A stretch of DNA of 64,000 nt from Gnetum montanum. Taxonomy: Eukaryota; Streptophyta; Gnetopsida; Gnetales; Gnetaceae. The position numbers were made by a program, and so were the translations under genes. The notes under the pieces were generated by a model that saw only the letters and a program-made list of their open reading frames with translations, was not told the origin of the DNA and ran no database searches. Below, piece by piece: positions 22,781 through 35,373 of the stretch. The stretch spans positions 25,802 through 89,801 of the forward strand of contig MNCI01033545.1 in assembly GCA_015680685.1 (NCBI GenBank), read 5' to 3'. Within the stretch, counting starts at the first letter, position 1; every line of letters begins with the position of its first letter.

Positions 22781-24000
22781 CGAACTAGCAAGCAAAAAAT
22801 ATGTAACACAATCTTCTAGTGATTATATTGCAATTAAGATAGTTAATTTTATTCTTCTTAATGATCTCAATGTTGTATATAAATAATTCATTATTTAATT
22901 TACTTTGAAATTTTTGTTCATTAAAATTCTGGGTTACTTTTCACATAATAAATTTTTAATTCTTTTTTTGAATGATATCATGCAAAACCATAATAATATT
23001 TAAGTCACTCATGCCATGCACTATTCTTGTTCCTTCACACTTATTAAATTAGATACTACTTCAATGGTGCATCATGCCATGAATATAAGGTTATTTATAC
23101 ATAAGTATAAGCATATAGTATTGATCAATTATAAGCAGACTCTAGATTTTGATGCTTAATATAAAGAATATTCTGAGATTTCTTATTACATTGAACTTTT
23201 TAATCTTCAAAAAATTCTTAGATTTAAGTATTAGATTACTAGTCTTCTTGGTTCCATCAAGCATATGGATTCTATTTCCATACCATTTAATACTCCTAAC
23301 TGTTTTTTCTTTTTAAGGTAAAATCCTATTTATCATAAAGCAAGCAAAAAACCCTAACATTTAGCCAACTACATATTATATCTTAACTTTTCTTATTATG
23401 AAAAAACATTTTCTTACTACATGTTTTCTTTTTCACTTAAGTAAAATGAAGCTAAAGATTAGAAAAACATGTTGAAGCTTAGGGTAAGGAAAATCAAGCT
23501 AATCGCAAGAATATTAAAAAATAAATAGTGGTAAAGTGAGAGACCTTTCTACAAATTCTTTCATCTTTACTACAAGAGGTCTACATGAAATCAAAAATAA
23601 TGTTAACACAAAGATTAAAAATAATGTTAATAAATAGTTTATACATAAAGTAAATGTTCTTTATGCACATTTTTCCTCAAGTAGATAAGTTATGATGAAC
23701 TAGAATATGTGCTTCCATTTTCCAATGAATGTACCTTTTCTAGGTGCTAATTGCTACTTTGTTATAACTTTCCATTCCTATCTTAAATCCATTTGATATT
23801 TTGATAATTTAATTTCAAAAATTCAAAGCAATGTAAATGTTATCAAGATGAGAATCATATTTCTTAATAACAGTTAATTTTCTTCTAATTTTTCAAGATT
23901 AGTTGTATAGATGTACATTCACCTTACTAAAAGAATTATTACTTAAGGATTTGAAATCAAAATTGTTCTACAAATTTGATTTGACATCAAATGAAAAGTT
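22781..24000. other. AT-rich spacer, no gene seen (unit 2)
   Basis: It aligns with 4331-5589 and 54111-55385. A deletion near 23585 removes about 50 bases present in copies 1 and 3. No coding signal is visible. Confidence 0.5.
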
Positions 24001-25444
24001 ACATTTCTAAAATTAGAAAGGACATTTTGGATGAAACAAAAGGAAAATTGTACATTCCAAAAGAGAATTTGATGGTCAAGTAATAAAGTACAACACACTA
24101 TCTAAAAAGATGGAAAAAATGCTTCAAACAATGACAAAATCCTAGAAACCAAAATGATAGTCTAATGTACAAAATGGTGAAGGCGACAAAGTTAGCAATC
24201 ACCAAAGCTAAATATAAGGCATTAGATGATTTTTATGAGAAGATGGAAACAAATGAAATCGCAAACCATATATACAAACAAGCAAAAATTAGAAACTAGA
24301 AATATAAAGATAATGACAATGTTAAATATAATAAAAGAATTTTGGTAAAAGACAACAAATTTTGGATATCCAAAAAATTCAATTTTAAATATTATTAAAT
24401 GAAGAATTTCTAGTTGGATTCCAAAATCTTGGGGAGATGATGGTAGAACTTCCTTATTTATTTTTGTTATGAATGAATCAACTAAGAGAATAAAGGATCA
24501 TTACCCAGAGCTTTAATGTTCATCTTTCCAAGTGAGCTATTGAGAGGGTCAATGGATAAGCACAAGCCTAACCTCTTTGAGTGGCTGCATCAAGTTCAAA
24601 CTCATATCATTTGACTTGAGAAATGAGTACCCTACCATCACTCCAAATGATGGTCATTGGATAAGTTAAAAAATAGAATGTGTGATGAGATCCCTTGGTG
24701 TGTGTTTTTGTATACAACATTGTATTGGTGAATACAATGTAAACAAATATTGCATCTAAAATGGAAAAGTGAATACATTCTCTAGAATCAACATGTTTAA
24801 AAAATAGTAGAAGACTAAACACATGGAATGTAAGATTAACAAAGGTATAAACAAGGATGAAATAGAAGTAATAATTCAAAGCCAAAGAACTCTTCAATGT
24901 AAATAGTTTTTCTACCATATATCAATGCTCCAAGTAGATAATAAAATTGAAAAGGATGTAAGAAATAGGATTGAAGATGGATGGTCAAAATGAAAAGAAG
25001 TTAGTGATGTTCTACGCACTAAACAAATCCCAATAAAACTAAAAGGAAATTTTACAAGGTAAAAGCCAATTCTACTACTTTATAAAGTGGCAAATGTTGG
25101 GCCATATAAAATAGACATGAAAAACAAATCAATATGATAGAAATGAAAATGCTTAGATGAATGGTTAATGTTAAAAGAATGGTAAATTACATAAGTTAGA
25201 CATCAAGGAAATACTTGTAGTAAATTCTATTTCAAATACGTTATAAGAATAACATCGTAGCTAGTTTAGTCATGTCCAAAAAAATATTACAAAATGACTC
25301 TACCTCATAATTCTAAGAAAGCCCCCAAAAGGAAGACCACAAAACACATAGAGAAAAAATAATTGAAGATAATATGAAAAAAATTATTAATTGGAAAGCC
25401 AATCCCATTTTTTTGGGACAAGGCTAGGATGAAAATGATTATGG
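24001..25444 (+). mobile_element. Decayed RTE-like LINE, copy 2
   Basis: It has the same block order and internal deletion as copy 1: DETKGK, KYKALDDFYEKMETNE, ERILVKD, the YLF-like block, the 185-base insert, EIPWC, IPIKLKGNF, then the ttttttgggacaaggctagg tail at about 25409-25428. Stops and frameshifts throughout. Confidence 0.75.
24499..24683. repeat. 185-base insert in LINE, copy 2
   Basis: It lies between GAT (24496-24498) and GAT (24684-24686), the same codon junction and length as in copy 1. Its similarity to the X LTR is clearest here (aacctctttgagtggct, accatcactccaaatga). Confidence 0.6.
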
Positions 25445-25740
25445 TTGTAAAGATGTACACTAGAATAGTCATCTCTTCTTAGTGATTAGCATGTAATGCA
25501 CTCTAAATTTTTTTTAATTATTAATATTATTTTTGAGATATAACACTCCTAGTGGATAAGAGTAATGATAATATAATGTAGAGTTTAACATCTTAGACAA
25601 GGAATTGTACTTGGAAATTATGTTTTTAATTAGTTATTATTATAAAATCAAAAAGAGTCATAGTTGCAACAAAAGCATAAATAAATATCAGAAAACTAGT
25701 CAAATTAAAAAAACACTTGTTTCCATTTTATTGTTCTTTT

Positions 25741-25826
25741 GGAGAGGGTTCAGAGGGGGGTGTTGTTGTGGCAGGGGGTGGTGGAAGTGGGGAGGAAGGG
25801 AGGAGGGGAAAGGAGATGGGGGTGGG
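25741..25826 (+). repeat. G-rich tract (unit 2)
   Basis: This is a shorter version of 7363-7452 with G runs of 3 to 6. The length difference between units points to instability. Confidence 0.6.
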
Positions 25827-25939
25827 ATATTAAGGAAATAGTGTTACTCGAAACAATTTGATTATAAATACATTCAAGACATAACCAACATGATACTTTA
25901 GAAGAATATAAAAAGAACATAACAATGTTCTATAACTAG

Positions 25940-26059
25940 TGGCTCAAGTGGCTATGTCAATGTTAAATCCTTATGGGCATATAACTTAGTATAGCTCATA
26001 TTTATGACTTGGGTTTTCAAGGTTGACTCTTACCACTAAGCTAACATCTCATTTTTAGC
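25940..26059 (-). repeat. Possible SINE head (tRNA-like A box), copy 2
   Basis: A perfect A box on the minus strand (ttagcttagtgg) lies at 26033-26044. No B box is evident. The unit 2 copy also has an extra ggctcaagt at about 25942 that is missing from unit 1. Confidence 0.35.
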
Positions 26060-26663
26060 TTAATGATAATAATGTTTTGCTAATTGTTCTCATTTAATAT
26101 AATAAAAGAATAATTTATTCCTCATTAAGATTCCTAATAGTAGTTATTCATAAACTCGAATGAGTAAGAAGATTATTTGTAAAACATTTACATCTAGGTT
26201 GCTTAGAGAAAGGAAACCCTTCTAATATTAAAAAAATTCAATGACTTGTTTTTTATTTGTACTTGGCTTAGTGTGTTAAGATATGAATCTATGCTCCTTT
26301 TAACAAAAAAGGTGTTAATAAAAAATATTTAAAATATATAAATTTCATTATCGACTTGTAATTTATGGTTAAATTACTTTTTATCCATTCAACTTTTAAT
26401 GGCTTGAAAAATATGTAAATTTCATTGTTAACTTAATAGTTAACTTTAAAATGTTGATTTCTAAAATGCAATTGAAAAATACAAAAGCTAACGTAAAAAG
26501 AATATTAAATTTAACAATTAGATTTAAAATGTTGGTTTCAAAAATGAATTTAGAAAAACCTTTAAAAATAAAAATAAAAAACCAAATCAAAAGCACTACT
26601 AAATCAAGAAGTTAGATTTTAAAAAAGCAAATTAAATTTAGAAACTCGATTTTAAAAAAGCAT
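26060..26663. other. AT-rich 5' flank of the intact SAUR gene
   Basis: This is about 98% identical to the unit 1 flank by eye over the last 290 bases. No gene is called. It is likely to include distal promoter sequence. Confidence 0.5.
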
Positions 26664-26691
26664 ACTGAGAGAGAGCGAACGATCTCTCAGT
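26664..26691. promoter_or_regulatory. Inverted repeat at the SAUR TATA box, copy 2
   Basis: The arms actgagagag (26664-26673) and atctctcagt (26682-26691) pair at 9 of 10 positions. The loop agcgaacg is identical to that of unit 1, where pairing is perfect. The right arm shares its last base with the TATA box. Confidence 0.6.
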
Positions 26692-26700
26692 ATAAATAAA
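26691..26700 (+). promoter_or_regulatory. TATA box of the intact SAUR gene
   Basis: The sequence tataaataaa lies 95 bases upstream of the chosen ATG, which would place transcription start near 26720 and leave a 5' untranslated leader of about 65 bases. Confidence 0.75.
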
Positions 26701-26785
26701 CACCGATGGTTAGGGTTAAAAAATTAAAGAGGAAATGCTCAATATCATTTGCATTAAAGAGGGATATAATCTGTCAGGAGTAAGA

Positions 26786-27145
26786 ATGGCGAAGACAATG
26801 GCGAAGATTTTAATGAAGGTAATGCTCAAACTCGGTAAGGGAGCGAAGAATTACAAAACTTCCGTGGAAAAAGGCAAAGTTCCTTTGTACGTTGGATCAG
26901 AGGATGATCCAGAGCCGCAAAGATTTATTGTGGAAATTCATATACTAAGCCATCCTCTGATGAAGGAAACGCTGAACTACTTTACAGAAGCTGAATCTCA
27001 TGCAGATGGCAGTGTCAGACTGATTTGCAGCGTAGAGTTGTTTCAGGAGATTTTGCATTTGGTTGATACCAACAATCCTTCATCCTTCCGCGTCACCCTT
27101 GAGGATTTGCTGTCAAAATCTTTTGAAACAAAAGGCAGGTCATAA
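26786..27145 (+). CDS. SAUR-like auxin-responsive protein (119 aa)
   Basis: This is a small single-exon protein of the SAUR (small auxin up RNA) family. Members act in cell expansion, typically by restraining PP2C-D phosphatases that act on plasma-membrane proton pumps; that role is family knowledge, not shown here. A Lys/Met-rich basic N-terminus (residues 1-31) precedes the SAUR domain (about 32-90): VPLYVG strand, QRFIVEI strand, the family's HPLMKETLN helix start (in place of HPLF…LL) and an LICSVELFQEIL end. Residues 91-119 form a polar tail. The 119-residue length is normal. An in-frame ATG at 26735 would add 17 residues. I chose 26786 because its context (taagaATGGC) is better, the residues then start like the family, and the unit 1 copy has a stop in that extension. 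It is the only intact copy of three units. No subfamily symbol can be assigned. Confidence 0.85.
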   Translation: MAKTMAKILMKVMLKLGKGAKNYKTSVEKGKVPLYVGSEDDPEPQRFIVEIHILSHPLMKETLNYFTEAESHADGSVRLICSVELFQEILHLVDTNNPSSFRVTLEDLLSKSFETKGRS

Positions 27146-28776
27146 ATCATGTTTCGGTCCGTCTCTTGTCTGTAAAGGATGGGAAGAAGCAGCTAATCTG
27201 TTGAAGTCCAGATGAAGTTTTAGTTACTGTTTTATGGACTTGCTACAAATCCTAATCAAATTCATGAGGTTTCTGTTAATTATCCGCCGGTTCATCATGT
27301 TCTATCCACAGCCATATTGAAGGAATCGACGACGTTGTTTCCAAGGGTCGTGGTTTTGAAAATTCATTGTTGACCATGTAATATTTTGCAATTTAGAGCA
27401 GATCTTTTCTGATGTAGAAACTTTATTTAAGTTATTTGTTAATATAGAAGTTGTAAAACTTTTCTTTCTATACACACAGGTTCCTGAAATTTCTATTTAT
27501 TTTCAATGATTAATATTTTTATTAAAAATTTTAAATTCAGAGCAACCTTCGGATGTTTTTTATCGTGTAATCATTTAGAAATGCTTTAAATAAAATTACC
27601 TTGAAAAATGGTTTACATCCACCCGGTAAGATTTGATTTTGGGTTTAACCCTGTTCCACTAAGCCAGGCCCAGCAACTTCCGTTCCCAAAGTTCTGAGTG
27701 ATCTTATCAATTAAAAGAATTTATTTGGTACTGTACTAAGTATTTTTTTTAAAATAGGCTTTCTAACATATTTTTATTATTTTTAATAAAAGAAAAAATA
27801 TGAAAACCTACATTTAAATAAGTATTTCATATGTACCTAATGCTTATTCTAAAAAGCTTTATAACCTTGAATTTAAGGTTCATGTGTCTAGCATCTACAA
27901 CTTTTTAATGTCATATTTCTTAAAATAGGGAAAAGAAACCAAAATATTGTTATGATAATAAATCTAGACCAAGCTTGTAAACTTGTTACTTAGAAAGTTC
28001 TAGAGAGATAGAAAATAAGACTAATTTAAAAGAAAAAACAACTTCAAGTTTACTAGAAAAACATTAGAAGTCGCAAGCATTGAGTAAAATATCTACAAGA
28101 AGCTTTTGTTTGTATATATATGTATATATATATATATAATATTCATGAGAGCATTAATTAGCAAAGGAAAAATGAGATTACATGACTTTATAGTCACCAC
28201 ATTGGCTTTATTATACTTAGAGCTACCTCAAAAAAATTTGGGTTATAAGGAGGATTGTACCATAAGAAAGGGATAACCTTTAACAGATAAGATGAATTTT
28301 GGGATATTTCTCTCTTTTTTTTTTTTTTTAGCAATGAATTTTGTCTACTTTCCTAAGACAATGAAGGACTATTTTAGGTTATAACACAAATTTCTTTGAA
28401 AGTAAATGAGAAAATTCTAGCCAATCTATATGTAAGCTATTCAAAAAAGTAGTGTTAGTTTTAGGAAGTTATACAAAAAAAATATTAAAGTTACATAGTA
28501 TTGAACACATATAATATACTCAAGATTTATTGCCATTGATGTATTTTGGAGAAGTTGCTTTATCTAATAGGTACTATAGGTCTAGCTAGATATAACAAAA
28601 TATCAACTTCAATTTCAATATTTTGTTAAAATATAAAAAACTATTTTTAATTTTTGAAAAGGTAAACTTTGAGAAAGTAAACCATTTTAGAAACCTAATT
28701 ATAGTTGAAATTATTTCTTTCACTTTCAATAATCATCAACAATATGTTATTAATATAGATTCTTAGAAAGAAGATC
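27146..28776. other. 3' flank of the intact SAUR gene, no further gene seen
   Basis: It is conserved with 8709-10287 and probably begins with the 3' untranslated region. It contains a TA microsatellite at about 28115-28139 (longer than in unit 1) and about 70 bases near 28385-28455 that are absent from unit 1. No coding signal is visible. Confidence 0.5.
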
Positions 28777-28781
28777 ATTTG

Positions 28782-29649
28782 TGATGAGCAACAGGTACCC
28801 GTAAACCCAACCATACAAATCACAAGTGTTCCCATATGATTTGGTTCAATTTCGTAGATGGGACTAGTTTTGGCATCTAGATCGTTATGCCTTGATCGTA
28901 GTTCCCTGTCTTCCCACTTAGACTAGTGGTAGCTTTGTCTTGTATGGTTTAGTTCAGAGTGAGGTATATGATTCTTAATGTTGTTTTGATATTACGCTAC
29001 TCCTAATGATAATAGAGAAATCAATTATTTAATCTAATTACAATAAGAAATAAAGTCTAAACTAGTCTATGGGCAATGAGTATCTGTTCCCAACTTGTCG
29101 TACATGTCTTGAACCCACATATCCACTACTAGGATTACCAAGTCCTACACTATTGGGTGAACCAAGTACTAACACTATTGGGATTACCAAACAAATATGT
29201 TTTTATGCTCAAAAGTGGTCACACTCATTCCCCCAATTGATTAATTTGCATAAAATATAGATATTAACTAAGTACATGAAAAGTAAATTGCATGGAAAGT
29301 AAATCTAATCTAAGTCAAAGTGCTACAATGAATAAGAATCAATCTCGATCTTATTATCGTTCATGGAATGTGTCCAGGTACATTGCCACTCAAATAAGAC
29401 ATCCTACAACTTACTCAAATTCACACTGTGGGCACTCACTAACTATTCTCTAAAACTATGAAATAAAATTGCAAGGGTTCAACTACTTTGTTGACAAAAG
29501 AATGGGATAAATTGTGCGTCCAAGTGTTATATTTATAGGTAGGCATGCATCTTGCAATATTGGATATCTAATGTCGAAACTTGTACTTCATATCGAGGCT
29601 AAGATATCAGATCCTTGATATCTTAGCCGACAAAAAACATGATTTATCA
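28782..29649 (-). repeat. A2 3' LTR
   Basis: It runs TGATGAGC…TTTATCA on the plus strand. A TATAAATA box is on the minus strand at 29530-29537, and the U3 palindrome ggctaagatatc/gatatcttagcc lies at about 29597-29628. Confidence 0.88.
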
Positions 29650-29672
29650 TACCCCCATGACTAAATAAAAAC
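29650..29672 (-). other. A2 polypurine tract
   Basis: On the plus strand tacccccatgactaaa adjoins the LTR; in sense this is TTTAGTCATGGGGGTA before TGATAAA. Confidence 0.7.
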
Positions 29673-29824
29673 TCATCCTTGAGTGAACAAAAGGAGGAAC
29701 ATGTTCCTTACAAAATATTGGGAAGGTATGGGATTATTGACTAACTCTAACTACTGGCTGACTCTAAGTGATGCAGTGGTGTGTACAAAAAATGATACAA
29801 TTACATGACAAAACAAAAACAAAA

Positions 29825-30260
29825 TTTAAGGTGGCTCAATGTATTTCATATTCTAGGTAGTGATGGCTCCTCCATTAGCTTCTTCCCTACATTAGGCTTC
29901 TGGAATTGATATCTATTCAAGAGTGCCTGAAGTTTCTTCTATTCTGTCCTTATCTTCTTTTCCATTTGCTCTCTTTACTGAGTATCACATAGAGACTCCC
30001 TCAATTTTAATTGTTACATTGGCTTGTTTATTTCACCAAAATTGGTACATTTCTCCTAAGTACCATTCTCTTCTATTGGTTAGTGTAGGCCGTAAAGTAG
30101 ATGCTTGAAGTTACATCTTTACAGCTTCCATGTTGTGAAGGTCCTTCTAGTGGTCTCTTTGGGATCATCTACAATCAATCAAGAGTTTGGGATTACCAAA
30201 ATGTTGTCATCGATGCTTAATTGTTCATAATCCTTCTCGTACTCTTCATTAGATCAAGTT
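29825..30260 (-). pseudogene. A2 3' reading frame remnant
   Basis: The minus strand at about 30036-30065 encodes WYLGEMYQFW, identical to the B frame, followed by a stop where B has His. This is the same unidentified frame as in A1 and B. Confidence 0.55.
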
Positions 30261-31850
30261 CTTATCATCTTATGATTGTAGAGTTAGAAAATTTTGCAAA
30301 AACAAAACCCCTTGGGCATTATATTATTTAGTTACTTATGACCTTCTTATTGATTTCTTGCTTATTATGGCCTAAAATAGTTGATATGGTCTATTAGGAA
30401 TATTATCTGAATCTTTTTGACTGGAGTCTTATTTAAATTTTTCTAGCCTTAGTTTGATTGATTAACTTTAAGATACTTATTATCTATTTATACTTATCTT
30501 TTATAATATCTTCCAATCTTAAAAATATTTGTCTTAAATTTTTAAATTTTTGTTCGCTAATATTGCACAATGTATCTCTCCGCGTCCCGCCGNCCCAAGC
30601 CCCCATAACTAAGTTGAACGCTCTAGGATCAGCAAGATTTAAGAATTTTGGAAATCAAAGCTATGAGGGAAAATTTATGGCCTTTGGAAGCTAGTGTGCA
30701 AGAGGGTTGAGGAAAAAATTGCAAAAACTTCTCTTGCTAAAAATGAGAGAAATGAAAAATTTCACTAACTCCTGCATGTATATATATTATTTTTATATGT
30801 GTGACATTGTAACTATGACATCACTGTTAAAAAGTTTAAATTTCTCGAATGTTTGGAAAAAATGAGTCAGATGGAATATCTAGAAGATGTAAAGCTTGTC
30901 TAGAGGATCATGATCATTAATGATGCATAGTTTTCAAAAATCTGGCATTCAAGGTTCAGGAAGAAGAAATCTCAAGGAACGAAAGTATATGGTTTGGATA
31001 AGAAATGAATAATGAATTTCTAATGTACGTACAAATTATTAGATGATATGGGAAGTTTATTAGAGATTTTGGAAGGCACCAAGTATGAAATACTTTGTTG
31101 AATTACTTGGCAAGTATGAAATACAAAAGTTATACAAGTGGAGCCTCCCCAAACTAGGATCCAGCCCTTAGTGCCCTTGTATAACCATGTCTAAAAGTGT
31201 CCTTAGGCACTTAATGAGTTAAATGTAATGCATACGTGCTTAGTAAAAACACATGTTAGTGTCCCTGATGTTTGAAAATAACACTATATTACACAAAACC
31301 ACAAGTTATAATTATTCATGCAGTGAGATGAGATGAACTTAAAAAAGATTGCAGAATCAAAATGTAAGATGTCTTACCATAGGCATAATGAATTTTTGTG
31401 TTTTATTGGTGGTTAAACTAATCATTAGCCTTTTTGTCCAAGATTCAAACCAAGTTTAGACCAATATCCAATGACATAGCATTGCTTCATCTTTAAGATT
31501 CACAACCATAAGACCATCACAATTGCAAGGAGTATCATCACTTGGCATTTTGTCCAAGGCAGGAGTTTATTCATTACATCTCATTTTATTTTTCTTTGAA
31601 ATTCTTGATAAGTCACCTATCTTCAAGCATGGGTAACATGTTTTTCTAGTGGGACCCCTAGAAATTTGTTTTATGCATCAATTTTATTTTTATCTATGTC
31701 AACCTTACAAGAGGACTACCTTCAAGCATGAGTAACATGCCTTTCCAGTGACATGGTAAGGTAGTACTTATTTTGCTCTTACTTCAATTTTGCATTAGAT
31801 ATACAAGGATATAATTACAACCTTAGCAACATGATAGAAGATACAGTAGT
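30261..31850 (-). mobile_element. A2 non-coding 3' region up to the N insertion
   Basis: It is collinear with A1 from about 11800 to 13405. It carries a purine-motif station at 30599-30613 and one undetermined base at 30593 in an oddly GC-rich patch (30578-30600). No gene is recognised. Confidence 0.6.
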
Positions 31851-32702
31851 TGATGAAGCATCAAAGTATCATGTCGACGCAACTGTGTCAACGTAGTGTT
31901 TGCTGAGTTTATGAGGCCCCATCAATGTAGCTCCAAAATAAAGTCTATAAATACATGTGCTCCTGTCATGTATTAGCATTCTTTTATCAATAGAGTAGCC
32001 AAACTTTTGTATTTTTCTTCTGTAGTCTTAGAGAACAATTAGTGAGTGCCTATAGTGTGGATTTGAGTCAGTTGTATGGTATCTTATTTGAGTTGCAATG
32101 TACCTAGACACATTCCATGAACAGCAATAAAATCGAATTGATTCTTATTCATTGTAGTACTTTGACTTAGATTAAATTTATTTTTAATATAATTTATATT
32201 CCATGTACTTATTGCATAATTACATTTTCATGCACATCAATGAATTGGTGGAATAAGCATGACCAATTTCGAGCATAAAGACGTATTCACTTAGTAATCC
32301 CAGCAGTGCTATTGCCTAGTTCGCTTAGTAGTATAGTGCTTGATAATCCTAGTAGTTGATATGTGGGTTCAAGATGTGTATGGCAAGCTAGGAATGGACA
32401 CTCATTACTTGTAGGCTAGTTTAGACTTTACTTTTCATTTTTAATTAGTTTAAATAATTGATTTCTTTATTATCATTAAGAGTAGCATAAGGCCAAAACA
32501 ACATCAAGAATCATATGCCTCACTCTGGACTAAACCATATGTGACAAAGCTACCACTAGTCTAAGTGGGAAGATAATGAATTGCGATCAAGGCATAACAA
32601 TCTAAATGCCACAACTAGTCCCATCCACAAAATTCAACTGGATCATGCATGAACGCTTATGATTCATATGGTTGGGCATAGGGGGTACCTCACCACTCAT
32701 CA
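31851..32702 (+). repeat. N 5' LTR
   Basis: It runs TGATGAAGCATC…CTCATCA. A TATAAATA box lies at 31946-31953. Relative to the 3' LTR it lacks bases in the first 70 positions. Confidence 0.9.
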
Positions 32703-32703
32703 T

Positions 32704-32721
32704 TGGCGTCATTGCTAGGGA
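32704..32721 (+). other. N primer-binding site (tRNA-Asp type)
   Basis: The sequence tggcgtcattgctaggga matches the tRNA-Asp complement tggcgccgttgccgggga at 14 of 18 positions, one base after the LTR. Confidence 0.85.
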
Positions 32722-32827
32722 TGGTGCTAGTTATCTAGATTAGTTATATCATACACAATCATGGTAAATGCATTAACGATTTATCTTTTAGAAAATATTA
32801 AATCACACACATCATTAACTAACAATA

Positions 32828-34997
32828 ATGTCTCTTTCACAATGAAGTGATAATGCATTGCATGAGGAGAACATTCATTGGAAAACTAATAAGATATATA
32901 TTGAAGAAAATTGGAGTGACCAACATCATGCAGGGATTTCATATGTTCATAACCACCTTGATTATACTCAATGACTACATTCACCTAAGGCAAGAAATCC
33001 TAGAGGAGATGAAGCAAGTCCTAGACCAGGGGAGGCCTCAAGACCTAGGACCTCCTCAAAACCTAGAAAAGATACATCAAGGAACCATGGAGAACACTAT
33101 AGAAGCCATGGCAACTCTCCCAATTTTTCATCTTCCTCTTCCTCTTCAATGTCTAATTCTGACAAAGATGAATGTAGGTATAGAGATAGAGCTCCACTAT
33201 GGGGTCAAAATAAAAAAAAAATCAAAATAAATGGAAAAATCAAAGATATCAAAATGAGTATAGACAAAATCGTCGCAATTAGACAAATAGAAATTGAAAT
33301 TTTCACCACAACATGTCTGATGATAATGAACCCTTATTGGCCACTAAGGGCATGATGTAGATCACAGATGCAATTAAAATACCCCAGAGGCATCGCAAGG
33401 AAAGTCACATCAAAAGGCCATATACAAATAACGTTCTTAAATTTGGGGGAGGCTATGCTTTTGATCCAACACATCATTTGCAAGCCTTCCATGATGTCTG
33501 CATCTTACAAAAAATTGAAAGTTGGTGGTAAAACCTTAAGATCTTTTCTAGAACACAAATAGAAAAAGCTGAAGTGTGGTATATATCGTTGAAACCAAAT
33601 TCAATTCATTGGTGGTCCACAATGTTGGAACTCTTCAACAAGAAATACCAAACCTATGTGAGGGTGTCCAACCTAAGGAAACAAATCCAAGGATGGAAAT
33701 AAGAACAACATGAGCCCTTAGATATGGCCCTAAATAGATACTATTCTCTACTAAATAAATGTCTAGGCCATGGTTTCTCTCAAGAAGAGCAACTTTTCCA
33801 CATCATAGATGTGCTTCATAGTCAAACAAGAGAGACCCTTGGGATGTATACTCAAGCTCAATTATATGAACTATGAACCCATCAGATCCAAAGGCTAATC
33901 AAGTGTGTGGCAAAAAAAGAAGGATAACTATGTAAATGGGAGAATGTTGAGAAATATCACTAGGATCCAACTCTTTAAAAGAAGAGGATCCATATCTCTG
34001 ATAAGCAAAAAGAGACAAGTCTTGATGAGGTGATTTCACAACAAACCTTGCCACTGCAACAGTCTATTGCTGAACTTCAGGCAAGGGTAGATAAGATGTC
34101 AGAATGGATAAATGAGAAAGTTACAACTTGTGTAGAAACCATAGAGGAGAGAGTAGTGCAAAATGAATTAAGGGATCACAAAAAAAGGAGGAAAAGGAAC
34201 CAATAGATAGGTAAGAACACTTATCAGCGAAAAGAGAAAATGGTTGTAGAAGAAGAGGCTATAGACTCAACCACCGAAGAAGATAATGGATGTGACATCT
34301 ATCTATATGACCATCCAAAGGGCTACTATCCAATCATGTTACATCTACATGAGTATTGGGCTTTTGCATTGAATCCCAAGTTCATACAAAAGCAAATGCT
34401 TAGGAAATTACCTTTCTCACAAGGTAATTTTAGACAGTCCTACAACCAATCATACTATCCTAGTGGGACTTCTTACCAGCCTCAACACTATCATCAACCA
34501 CAATGCAAGATCCATAGTTGTGTGGGAGGCCATCATCAAACCAATGCTACCCTTACTACCAGTTGAACCCATATGGATATTATGTCCAACAACCTATTTC
34601 ACTAACTAGTTCCACTTCCTCTACCTTGAATCACTACTACTACTCTCCCGAATATCATCAACCTGCAACATCTTATATGAGATCACCACCTCATAGCCCT
34701 CACCCTTCATCATATCCTCAATATTCTCATACTTACCTCCACCACATATCACCTCCAACAACATAGAAAGTTTTAGCACCACAACATCAACAAAGGAATG
34801 TCACTTGTGCTATGAACATACATAGAAATGATAAAGCTATTAGATCTCCACCACAATCTCGAAAATGCCCTTTCTTTAGGATGGTTCCCATGCATAAGCA
34901 CAACACTTGTGAACCTACTAACTCATCCAAACTAGCACAATGCCAATCAAGTGCAACACCCTTACTCTCACAACCAATGTCCTTGAATCCTATGTAA
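32828..34997 (+). pseudogene. N gag
   Basis: It starts at ATG 32828 with Met-Ser-Leu-Ser, aligned with A2 gag. In order there are a Ser/Arg/Pro-rich N-terminal region (SKPRKDTSR, SSSSSSS runs near 33060-33155), the core with VSNLRKQIQGW (33665-33700), charged linker, CDIYLYDHPKG at about 34292-34324 in the knuckle position, ALNPKF, a Tyr/Pro/Ser-rich tail, and a terminal Cys/His motif CPFF…HKHNTC (34867-34911) before the stop at 34995-34997. Stops and at least two frameshifts break it. Confidence 0.8.
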
Positions 34998-35373
34998 AGA
35001 TCAACATCTATTGTTCCTTCAACATCTAACAAAAGCTATGAATCTAGCACTGTGGAGAGACAAAAGAATCCATGCATAACTAATCATGATAAATGGTATG
35101 GTTGTGTGTCAAAATTTTAAAATATTAACACAACCCCTATACTAACCCACCATAAATTTCAAGAGCAAGTGTATGAGCAAAAACCACTCTATGTAGTAGC
35201 CACTAGACTACAAGACACATGGTGGCTTGAAAATGAGAAAATAAAATTGTTTCAAATATGCATGGAAGTAACTGATTCACTTATTAGTTCTAGACTTAAG
35301 AAAATGAACCAAATATAGGACTTAGACACAAATATCTTACACTCTAATTATACACCAGAAAAGGATATTTAAA

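Noticed and set aside
26735-26785. Upstream in-frame ATG extending SAUR by 17 residues
   Set aside because: The extension is interrupted in the unit 1 copy, is unlike SAUR N-termini, and the inner ATG has the better context. It cannot be fully excluded without transcript ends.
33149-33355. Plus-strand frame overlapping N gag
   Set aside because: It continues the gag N-terminal region after a frameshift and is not a separate gene.
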